Below, piece after piece: positions 22,651 to 30,267 of a DNA stretch of 64,000 nt. Under the pieces are notes generated by a model. It was not told the DNA's origin and did no database searches. It saw nothing but the letters and a program-made list of their open reading frames with translations. The position numbers and the translations under genes were made by a program. How positions within the stretch are numbered: position 1 is the stretch's first letter; every line of letters begins with the position of its first letter. Source of the DNA: Bacteroidia bacterium Ga0077558 (GTDB lineage: Bacteria > Bacteroidota > Bacteroidia > Chitinophagales > Chitinophagaceae); the NCBI GenBank assembly GCA_001464625.1, contig LNFJ01000171.1, positions 62,001-126,000 of the forward strand, in the 5' to 3' direction.

Positions 22651-23250
22651 ATGTTACAATCTATATTAAAAACCATGACTGAAAGAGGCTATAAAATTTA
22701 CAGCCGCCCTTTTGAACTCAATATTGTGGGCATTCGTGCCAACAGCACCGTGCCTAATAGTTTTGACGACACCCTCAATATCTTTTATAAAAACTCATCC
22801 GGTGACTGGCAGCACCACCGCTGCCCGGCAACAACTGACCCTGGCACGTTCTGGCTGCGTAACCTGATGAACCCCCAGGGTACGGCTATATTGAAGCAGG
22901 GACAGTATATCGGCTCACACGGTATCGGTATGCACCGGGGCAAATACTTAGCCCTTACGCAGAAAAGGCCTTTGACTGTAATCCGGGATTATGACCGTGA
23001 TGCTATACTTGACTTTAATAATGGCAAAGAACAGACCGGCATATTCGGTATCAATATTCACCGGGCATCCATTAACGGTACAACAAAGTTTGTGGAGAAG
23101 CATTCCGCCGGTTGCCAGGTGTTTGCCAATATCAATGACTTCAACCTGATGATGCAGTTGGCGCAGCGCCATAAACAGCTTTATGGTAATGATTTTACCT
23201 ACACACTGATTGATGAGAGGGCTTTAGTCCGTGAAGCAAAAAAAAATTAA
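22651..23250 (+). CDS. wall-active enzyme with L,D-transpeptidase-like motif
   Basis: 199 residues. The segment VEKHSAGCQVFANINDF places H-S-A-G-C, close to the catalytic H...SxGCxR of YkuD L,D-transpeptidases, and GSHGIGMHRGKYLALTQ supplies an upstream His. The preceding beta-rich part fits that fold. Similar proteins occur as endolysin-like gene products in Bacteroidota phages. I chose ATG 22651, because ATG 22588 would begin inside the amidase gene. It lies between the amidase and holin-like genes, so it is probably a second lysin or wall-entry enzyme. The exact reaction is uncertain. Confidence 0.55.
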   Translation: MLQSILKTMTERGYKIYSRPFELNIVGIRANSTVPNSFDDTLNIFYKNSSGDWQHHRCPATTDPGTFWLRNLMNPQGTAILKQGQYIGSHGIGMHRGKYLALTQKRPLTVIRDYDRDAILDFNNGKEQTGIFGINIHRASINGTTKFVEKHSAGCQVFANINDFNLMMQLAQRHKQLYGNDFTYTLIDERALVREAKKN

Positions 23251-23324
23251 TGTTTGACCTGGTGGGGCTGGGTATTGCCACAGCCCTGGGCTTCGCTACT
23301 TATCAGCTTGTAAAAGACCCGTAA
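23250..23324 (+). CDS. 24-residue single-span membrane peptide
   Basis: The ATG overlaps the TAA of the previous gene by one base (TAATG), and its own TAA overlaps the next ATG by one base. The peptide MFDLVGLGIATALGFATYQL ends in VKDP: a short hydrophobic helix with an acidic start. The double coupling supports real translation. It could be a mini-holin or a virion membrane peptide. Confidence 0.55.
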   Translation: MFDLVGLGIATALGFATYQLVKDP

Positions 23325-23560
23325 TGAGAAAGTTTATAGCAGAATTATTTAAAGATAAAAACGGCTGCTACAGTTTAAGGGAACTGGCAATCGCATTGCT
23401 TCTCCTGGCACTGATAGCAAGCTGGATAGCACAGCAGTTTTTCAATAAAGCTGTTCCTGAATTTATGTTTTACTCTTTTGCAAGCCTGATTGGTGCCGGT
23501 TGCTTTGGTTACTCTATTGAACGCAAATCAAATATTGACAATAACAATCCTACAATCTGA
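23324..23560 (+). CDS. holin-like two-span membrane protein
   Basis: 78 residues. A cytoplasmic start (MRKFIAELFKDKNGCYSLRE) is followed by two hydrophobic helices (LAIALLLLALIASWIAQQF and FMFYSFASLIGAGCFGYSI) and a polar tail. Size and topology fit a class II holin, and it sits directly after two wall hydrolases and a tiny membrane peptide. The assignment is by topology and context only. Confidence 0.5.
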   Translation: MRKFIAELFKDKNGCYSLRELAIALLLLALIASWIAQQFFNKAVPEFMFYSFASLIGAGCFGYSIERKSNIDNNNPTI

Positions 23561-23561
23561 T

Positions 23562-24221
23562 ATGAAAAACTTAAAAACAATACTTACCCTTTTAATTGGT
23601 GCCGTTATCGGCTTTTCCTTTTGCCAGTTCTTTCACCGAAACTGCCCCGATGTTTATCCTCCGGTTAAGATTGCTGACAGCAAGGCTTCAGAACTGGAAA
23701 AGAAAGCACAGGATACAGAAGCAAAGTACCTGCAAAAGATAGATTCTGTCCAGCAGCGTACACAAGCCCTGAACGAATCCCTTAAAAAAACAAAAAACGC
23801 ATTGGATAAAACCAAAAGAAAAAACATTGAGTTGCAAACACAGGTATATGATTTAATTGACAGGCAGAGAGTTTATAAAGAGGTGCTTGATACAGCCAGC
23901 TTTATTACCGGGTGTGATTCGCTGCAAAACAGGGTTGAAGAACTAATTACCGAAACAAATCTACAGGACAGCATACAAACCGCAATCACAGACAATCTGC
24001 ATGAGCAGCTTCTGCAAAAAGATTCTGTTATCCTGCTGAAAGATTCGCTGTACCAGCAACTGAACAAATCATTTGAGCAGAGCATCGAACAGCAGAAACT
24101 GCTGGAGCAACAGGCAAAATTCTACAAGAAAAAATATAAACGACAACGGCTCGGCAGCAAATTAAAAAACCTGGGGCTGCTTATTATATCCGGGTTTGCT
24201 GCCTCCCAACTTATTCACTAA
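23562..24221 (+). CDS. coiled-coil protein with membrane segments at both ends (spanin-like)
   Basis: 220 residues from ATG 23562. A hydrophobic N-terminus (TILTLLIGAVIGFSFCQFF) is followed by about 150 residues of Gln/Lys/Glu-rich coiled coil with Cys residues. The C-terminal hydrophobic segment is LGLLIISGFAASQLIH. The layout resembles one-piece spanins that join inner and outer membranes in the last step of lysis. Such a protein would follow holin and lysins, as it does here. There is no clear lipobox at the start. It could instead be a virion tube or tether protein. Confidence 0.5.
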   Translation: MKNLKTILTLLIGAVIGFSFCQFFHRNCPDVYPPVKIADSKASELEKKAQDTEAKYLQKIDSVQQRTQALNESLKKTKNALDKTKRKNIELQTQVYDLIDRQRVYKEVLDTASFITGCDSLQNRVEELITETNLQDSIQTAITDNLHEQLLQKDSVILLKDSLYQQLNKSFEQSIEQQKLLEQQAKFYKKKYKRQRLGSKLKNLGLLIISGFAASQLIH

Positions 24222-24235
24222 TCCAAAATGTTTAC

Positions 24236-24448
24236 ATGGCTGCGAAAGAAAAGACAATTGTAGCTACTGCCACATTTGTTACATCCCTTTTATCCTACCT
24301 CTATGCAAAGGAAGCGGATAAAGACTCAGTGGCCTATGTGATGGTGGGCGGTTTTATCGGTTCCCTTCTTGGAGAAGGTATAGCAGAGGCTATAAAAAAG
24401 AACAGTTCGGACAATAAAAATAATTCAGATGCCAATAGAAATATATAA
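24236..24448 (+). CDS. small membrane protein, holin-like
   Basis: 70 residues. A basic start is followed by a hydrophobic segment (TIVATATFVTSLLSYLYA) and a second glycine-rich one (VAYVMVGGFIGSLLGEGIAE), then a polar Asn/Lys/Asp-rich tail. It overlaps the next gene by 20 nt. It may be a second holin or antiholin; no sequence family is recognised. Confidence 0.45.
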   Translation: MAAKEKTIVATATFVTSLLSYLYAKEADKDSVAYVMVGGFIGSLLGEGIAEAIKKNSSDNKNNSDANRNI

Positions 24449-25010
24449 CAACGGGCCTTCACTGAAAATTGTAAACGGAGGCAGTGTAATCCTGGTAAGC
24501 AAAATTCAAATTAAGACTATTGAAACCATCCGTAATGATGTGATACGGCTGGACATTGGTGAAGGGGCATTGAAAAACATTTATGTCAGGTTCGCTGATG
24601 TAACAACTCCGGCAGGTCTGGCTGATGCAGGCCAGTTAAGAGATGCTATTAACGCCATGCTGTTAAGCAATGTGGCAGGTGGGGCAACTGAAATAAAACA
24701 GGACACCGAAATAGGTATTTTGAACGGTATCCTTGGTGCGCTGAACGACCTGAAAGGAATTATGAATACCGGCGGAGGTGGGGGTATTAAGCAGCCTGTC
24801 CGCATAGATGAATCCACACCTAATGTGGTTTATTACGGATATGCTGCCATCGGCTCTGCCATTGATGCGCCAGTTTGGGCAATCCAGCGTGTTACAAGAG
24901 CCAATGATATTATTGTGTATGAGTGGGCTGACGGAAATGAAAACTATGATAATGTTTGGGAAAATCGCTACATGCTGGACTACTCCGGTATCGGTATTAT
25001 CAGGGAATAA
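24429..25010 (+). CDS. element protein, possible spike or fibre
   Basis: 193 residues. The N-terminal 60 residues are beta-rich (LKIVNGGSVILVSKIQIKTI). A helical middle (AGLADAGQLRDAINAMLL), a Gly-rich hinge (NTGGGGGIKQ) and a C-terminal beta domain (YYGYAAIGSAIDAPVWAIQR) follow. A Gly hinge between a base domain and a beta tip is a common layout of receptor-binding proteins of small phages, so it may bind the host. Inferred from layout; it is the last small protein before the large polyvalent gene. Confidence 0.4.
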   Translation: MPIEIYNNGPSLKIVNGGSVILVSKIQIKTIETIRNDVIRLDIGEGALKNIYVRFADVTTPAGLADAGQLRDAINAMLLSNVAGGATEIKQDTEIGILNGILGALNDLKGIMNTGGGGGIKQPVRIDESTPNVVYYGYAAIGSAIDAPVWAIQRVTRANDIIVYEWADGNENYDNVWENRYMLDYSGIGIIRE

Positions 25011-25027
25011 CCATCCATTAAGAAACC

Positions 25028-28000
25028 ATGAAATACCAAACCATACCTGAAATTGTGCTTGGCGAAACTCCGGAAGTTAATGTTCCGGAGTTAGCTGTTT
25101 CTTATACAAGGAGCAGGCAGAAAGATTTTGGTAAAATCACTTCATCAAAAGATGCGGCTGATTTTATCAGAAATACTTTCAATGAAGGTGAAGTAGAATT
25201 GCAGGAACAGTTCATCGTTCTTTATCTCAACCAGGCAAATGAAATCATCGGTTATTATAAACACTCTAAAGGGGCTATTAATGCAACAGTAGCCGACATT
25301 CGCATTATTCTTGCCACTGCTTTAAAAAGTTTAGCAGTGTCAATGGTAATTGCACATAATCATCCGTCCGGCAACCTAAAACCTTCAAGAGCAGATGAAC
25401 AATTAACAGCAAAGATTAAAGAAAGTGCTGCCATGATGGAAGTGCGGTTGCTTGACCATGTGATTGTAACAAGGGACAGTTATTATTCTTTTGCCGATGA
25501 TGGTTTATTAGGATTGGATGGCTTAAATAATAAAGAGGAACAGTTTGTTGCTGCGATTGAATTTGATTTAGCTACTAAGAAGTCACACAATAAAATATCC
25601 GTAGAAAAGCTGGCTGCTTCATTTGGTATCATTGATAAAAATGACGTAAAAGAACTGACAGAGCTTGCCATTGTAAACCGGGCAAGATTGCTGGGGCATA
25701 GCGGGGGGACAGTGAAGCAAAGATTTGACCAGATAGTTGAACTCTATCAAAGCCAGGTAAATCTATCACACCGCACTTCACAAAGTATTTTACTGCAGCA
25801 ATATTCTACACCTGCGCCCATTGGTTATTTAGCAGGTGTGTTTTGTGAGATTGATAAACTTCAGTTCAATGGAGGCTTTGCTTTTGAACCATCAGCAGGC
25901 AATGGCTTATTGACTATTGCTGCCAAACCTGAAAGAGTATATGTAAATGAACTGGATAGTTTTCGTAACCGCAACCTGAAAACGCAAGGTTTTGCAAACG
26001 TCTGGCAAAGAGATGCCACAAAACCTTTCTTTGATGTGCAACGCACATTTATGGCAGTAATGACAAACCCACCATTTGGCAAAATGGAAACGGAAGTTAT
26101 GTTTGATACTTTTCCGATTAAACCCTTAGAGCATGTGATGGCTTTAAGGGCCTTAGACTGCATGGTTGATACTGGTAAGGCAGCCATCATCATTGGTGGC
26201 CATACTACCTGGGATGACAAAGGCAGAATCACAGCAGGTAAAAACAGGATTTTCTTTAACTACCTATACAGTCGCTATCATGTGGCTGATGTAATCAATA
26301 TTGATGGCGCAAAACTTTATTCAAGACAGGGAACATCTTTTGATGTCCGCCTGATTTTGATTAATGGCAGAAAACAAACAGCATCTGGTGCAGCACCTGT
26401 TTACAATCCCGATAAAGACCATGAAGTAAAAGCCTTTGATGAGCTTTTTCAAAGAGTGATGGAAAGCCTCTCCCTTACCCTCTCCAAAGGAGAAGGAATA
26501 AAAACAGAACCTATGAAAAAAAATATTTCTTCATTAGAACAGGAAGCACAGAATTTAATGAAGCTGTTTAAAGCCCCTCCTTCGGAGGGGTTGGGGGAGG
26601 CTCTCGGAGCGCCTTACGAACCAGCATCCGAAAGTTGTGTCGTATTAAATACACAAGTGCCCGACAGTATGGCTTTTGAAACAAGACAGGCTGTACTAAG
26701 TATAAAAGAAGAAGTTGGCGGAGATATTGACAACTTTGTTCGCCACCGCTTAAAATATCCTAATAAAGCTGCGCTGTGTAAAGTTTTATCTGCTGAACAG
26801 ATTGATGCGGTGGCAATGACTATTTATAATATTGAAGCAAGAAGCCAGGGCATGATTATCGGCGACCAGACGGGTATTGGGAAAGGACGGGTTGCTGCTG
26901 CTATGATACGCTATGCAGTGAACCAGGGTGTCAAGCCGGTATTTCTTACAGAAAAAGCAAACCTGTTCTCTGACATTTACCGTGATTTATCAGCCATTGG
27001 TTCAGGACATTTAAAGCCACTGATTGTAAACAGCAAGGAATCCAAGACAGATATAAAAGATGAGGATGGTGAAGTTATATACCAGGCACCGTCTCCCACC
27101 GAGCAGCAAAGTATTATCAGTTCGAGAACCGTATCTGCGCAATATGATTTTGTACTGGCTACCTATTCGCAGTTTAATTCTCCAGAAAAGAAACCCGAAA
27201 AACCAAACTTTCTCCGGGCTATTGCTGATGATAATATTTTTATCATGGATGAAGCACATAATTCCAGTGGCTCATCCAATACGGGTGAATTTCTGCAAGG
27301 TGTTGTTTCAAAAACCAAAGGTGTTGTATTCCTGTCAGCCACATTTGCGAAGCGACCCGACAACATGCCCATCTATGCTATGAAAACTTCCATTGCCGAT
27401 TGCAATATGAGCAGGGATGATTTGGTGGAAGCTATTACAAGAGGCGGCGTGGCATTGCAGGAAGTGTTATCCTCACAATTGGTTGCTGAGGGACAAATGG
27501 TGCGCAGGGAAAGAAGTTTTGAAGGAGTGGAAGTAAATTATTTGTCTTTAGATACTAAGTCAGAAGAACACCGTGCCATTGCAGATAACATTACTGATAT
27601 ACTCCGTGATATTATTGCCTTCCAAACAAACTTCGTGGATGCACAGGTAGAGGAACTGGATAAAATTGCAGTAGCTGAAGGCAAAGAAGTTGCACTGCGT
27701 GAAGGTACTTCACAAGCTGGCGTTGATAATCAACCTTATTTTTCCAAAGTGTTCCAGGTAATTAACCAGATGCTTTTTTCTTTAAAGGCGGAAGCAGTCG
27801 CTGACCAGGCAATTAAAAGATTAAAGGAGGGAAAAAAGCCGGTGATTGCCTTCGCTTCTACAATGGGCAGCTTTATTGAATCAATGGAAAATGAACAGGG
27901 CGTTCCGGTTGGTGATGGCGATACTATCAATGCTGATTTTAGTGAAGTTCTTAAAAGAGGGTTAGATGGTATTTTACGTTATTCCGAAAAAGATGTGGAC

Positions 28001-30253
28001 GGCAATGCTATTCACAAAAAATTTGAATTAAGTGAACTGCCGCCGGAAGCTCAAACCGAATACCACCGAATACTGGGAAAGATAAATAACGTCTCAACGG
28101 GTATTACTATTTCCCCGATTGATATTATCATCAAGAAAATAAAAGACGCCGGCTACAGTGTCGCCGAAGTAACAGGCCGTAAGTATGAACTGCAACTCAA
28201 CTGGAAGGGCAGTAAGGCTTTGATACTGGCAAGAAAACGTATCAATACCAATGATGCTTTCCGGCAGTTCAATAATAATGAAGTGGATGTGCTGATGATT
28301 AACCAGTCCGGCAGTACCGGCGCATCTGCACATGCCATACCTACGGCTAAAGTTTCCAAAGAGCAGGTAAAGCAAAGGGTAATGATTGTGCTGCAGGCAG
28401 AGCTGGACATTAATACGGAAGTGCAAAAAAGAGGCCGCGTCAACCGAACCGGGCAAATCTTAAAACCGATTTATGACTATGTAACGTCCGCCATCCCGGC
28501 TGAAAAAAGGTTGATGATGATGTTACAGAAAAAACTGAAGTCATTAGATGCAAACACTACCTCCAATCAAAAGCAATCCACGAAGATTTTAGATGTGCCA
28601 GATTTCTTAAATAAATACGGCGACAAGATTGTGAAGGACTACCTAATGGAGAATAAGGATGTAAATGAATTACTGGACGACCCATTGCATTTGAAAGATT
28701 CCAAGGCTGATAGCGGCAGTAGTGAATCGCAAACATTGGAAGATGCGGCACATAAAGTTTCTGGCCGGGTAGCTGTTTTATCTACTAAAATGCAGCAGGA
28801 TTTTTATAATGAGATTGCGGAACGCTATAATGATTATGTAGAGTACCTGAAACAAACCGGTGATTATGATTTGGAAGTGGAAGCCATGAACCTGGAAGCT
28901 GAAACGGTTTCTTCTAAGGTAATAAAAATGGGCAAAGGCAGTGACAGCGCCTTTGGCGATGACAGTACGCTGGAGACCGTCCGTGCCAATGTGTTGAAAA
29001 AGCCTTTTTCCAAAACAGAACTGGAAAATCTTATCAATGAATCATTAAAAGGTAATGACCCTCATAAACTACAGGATAAACTGGTGGAAGATTATGAAGC
29101 ATCTGTGGCGGAAAGATTGAAAGAGGAAGAAGCTGAAACCGAAGCCAAGTATGATGAGCTGATAAAAAATGTCCCCGGTGAAAAGAAGATTCAGAAGATA
29201 TTGGAAAAGCAGGGCGAGGGAGCATGGCGGCAGGCTGTCGCAGAAAGAGAAAAAGAATTGACTGGCGCAAAAGAACTGCAATTACAAAATCTCAAAAAGA
29301 CCTTTGATAACCGAAAGCAGTATATAGAAAAAGCCTTCCGGTTTTTCTATATCAGCCGTAATATCCGTTATCCCATTGAAACTTACAATGGCGGTAATGA
29401 GTTGGTGCCAGCCGTGTTTTTAGGATTTGTAATTGATAAGAAAAAGAAGAACCCTTATGCTCCTTCAGCAATCAAACTGCGTATTGCTATTGCCAACAGT
29501 TCTAAATACCTGGCCATCCCGGCATCTTACTCAGAAGATATAATGACAATCATTGGTGCAAGTGCAGATATATCTCAGCCCAGCATGAATGTTTTACTGC
29601 ATGAGTGGGAGAAATACACTAAGGAAAACAACACTGACCGACGTATCCGCCACATCATCACCGGTAACCTGCTGCAAGCCTTTTCTGATTTTAAGGGCAA
29701 GTTGGTAAGTTATACAACAATTAAGCAAGAAACCAAAAAGGGAATCCTGATGCCGGAGAACTGGAACTCTGGTGAACAGGTGCAGGATAAAGTAGTAGTG
29801 CCAATACTGAAAGCTGCACCGATTGTAAAATCATTGGTGCAGAACTCTCAAATCATTACCAATAATGGCTTATCATTTTTCAGGACAGGTAATCACTTCA
29901 AACTGATAATATCAGCGTCCAGGGCAAGGGGCGGCGATATTTATTTAGATAAGAATATCCTTGAGCTGGTGGAGAAAACCAATTTTGAAAAAGTATCTGA
30001 CAAAATGGTGGCCATGTTGCCAGAGAAGAATATTGATAAACTGCTGGAGATTTTACAGACTACTCATGGATGTTCTATAACTATTCATTCATCTGACCTA
30101 AAAAATATCAAGTCTGATACAGGAAGATACAGCAACCGGAAAAAAATAAAACTACCGCCCGATGATGAGGAAGAAGAACTTCCGGACAATGTAGCCATCC
30201 TTGAACTGGAAGCAGAAGCCCTGGCACTTGAACTTGAATTATTAGCAGCATAA
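25028..30253 (+). CDS. polyvalent protein: RadC/MPN - N6-adenine methylase-like - Strawberry-notch helicase
   Basis: 1741 residues with three modules. Residues 20-160 are a RadC-type MPN+ metalloprotease/nuclease-like domain (AHNHPSGNLKPSRAD, about 109-123). Residues 250-480 are an N6-adenine DNA-methylase-like domain (FEPSAGNGLLT; NPPFG near 347). Residues 590-1250 are a superfamily II helicase of the Strawberry-notch type: Walker A GDQTGIGKGR near 612, DEAH near 741, SATF, and the C-terminal GRVNRTGQ near 1138. Fusions of this sort are described as polyvalent proteins that enter or act early to protect incoming DNA. The linker 470-540 carries two short palindromic DNA repeats read in frame. 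The element's motif DDGLLGLDGLNNKEE follows the MPN domain (about 157). Confidence 0.8.
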   Translation: MKYQTIPEIVLGETPEVNVPELAVSYTRSRQKDFGKITSSKDAADFIRNTFNEGEVELQEQFIVLYLNQANEIIGYYKHSKGAINATVADIRIILATALKSLAVSMVIAHNHPSGNLKPSRADEQLTAKIKESAAMMEVRLLDHVIVTRDSYYSFADDGLLGLDGLNNKEEQFVAAIEFDLATKKSHNKISVEKLAASFGIIDKNDVKELTELAIVNRARLLGHSGGTVKQRFDQIVELYQSQVNLSHRTSQSILLQQYSTPAPIGYLAGVFCEIDKLQFNGGFAFEPSAGNGLLTIAAKPERVYVNELDSFRNRNLKTQGFANVWQRDATKPFFDVQRTFMAVMTNPPFGKMETEVMFDTFPIKPLEHVMALRALDCMVDTGKAAIIIGGHTTWDDKGRITAGKNRIFFNYLYSRYHVADVINIDGAKLYSRQGTSFDVRLILINGRKQTASGAAPVYNPDKDHEVKAFDELFQRVMESLSLTLSKGEGIKTEPMKKNISSLEQEAQNLMKLFKAPPSEGLGEALGAPYEPASESCVVLNTQVPDSMAFETRQAVLSIKEEVGGDIDNFVRHRLKYPNKAALCKVLSAEQIDAVAMTIYNIEARSQGMIIGDQTGIGKGRVAAAMIRYAVNQGVKPVFLTEKANLFSDIYRDLSAIGSGHLKPLIVNSKESKTDIKDEDGEVIYQAPSPTEQQSIISSRTVSAQYDFVLATYSQFNSPEKKPEKPNFLRAIADDNIFIMDEAHNSSGSSNTGEFLQGVVSKTKGVVFLSATFAKRPDNMPIYAMKTSIADCNMSRDDLVEAITRGGVALQEVLSSQLVAEGQMVRRERSFEGVEVNYLSLDTKSEEHRAIADNITDILRDIIAFQTNFVDAQVEELDKIAVAEGKEVALREGTSQAGVDNQPYFSKVFQVINQMLFSLKAEAVADQAIKRLKEGKKPVIAFASTMGSFIESMENEQGVPVGDGDTINADFSEVLKRGLDGILRYSEKDVDGNAIHKKFELSELPPEAQTEYHRILGKINNVSTGITISPIDIIIKKIKDAGYSVAEVTGRKYELQLNWKGSKALILARKRINTNDAFRQFNNNEVDVLMINQSGSTGASAHAIPTAKVSKEQVKQRVMIVLQAELDINTEVQKRGRVNRTGQILKPIYDYVTSAIPAEKRLMMMLQKKLKSLDANTTSNQKQSTKILDVPDFLNKYGDKIVKDYLMENKDVNELLDDPLHLKDSKADSGSSESQTLEDAAHKVSGRVAVLSTKMQQDFYNEIAERYNDYVEYLKQTGDYDLEVEAMNLEAETVSSKVIKMGKGSDSAFGDDSTLETVRANVLKKPFSKTELENLINESLKGNDPHKLQDKLVEDYEASVAERLKEEEAETEAKYDELIKNVPGEKKIQKILEKQGEGAWRQAVAEREKELTGAKELQLQNLKKTFDNRKQYIEKAFRFFYISRNIRYPIETYNGGNELVPAVFLGFVIDKKKKNPYAPSAIKLRIAIANSSKYLAIPASYSEDIMTIIGASADISQPSMNVLLHEWEKYTKENNTDRRIRHIITGNLLQAFSDFKGKLVSYTTIKQETKKGILMPENWNSGEQVQDKVVVPILKAAPIVKSLVQNSQIITNNGLSFFRTGNHFKLIISASRARGGDIYLDKNILELVEKTNFEKVSDKMVAMLPEKNIDKLLEILQTTHGCSITIHSSDLKNIKSDTGRYSNRKKIKLPPDDEEEELPDNVAILELEAEALALELELLAA
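26465..26500 (+). repeat. palindromic repeat inside the coding sequence (copy A)
   Basis: The hairpin TCTCC-AAA-GGAGA (26481-26493) sits within a CTCTCCCTTACCCTC context that looks like a dispersed Bacteroidota intergenic repeat, yet it is translated in frame as part of the linker of the polyvalent protein. Confidence 0.5.
26571..26604 (+). repeat. palindromic repeat inside the coding sequence (copy B)
   Basis: A perfect 7-bp stem CCCCTCC-TTC-GGAGGGG (26574-26590) is followed by TTGGGGGAGG. It is the same kind of repeat as those in the gaps at 17295-17383 and 20484-20505 but lies in frame within the linker between methylase and helicase domains. Confidence 0.55.
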
Positions 30254-30267
30254 AAACAATCCATCCT

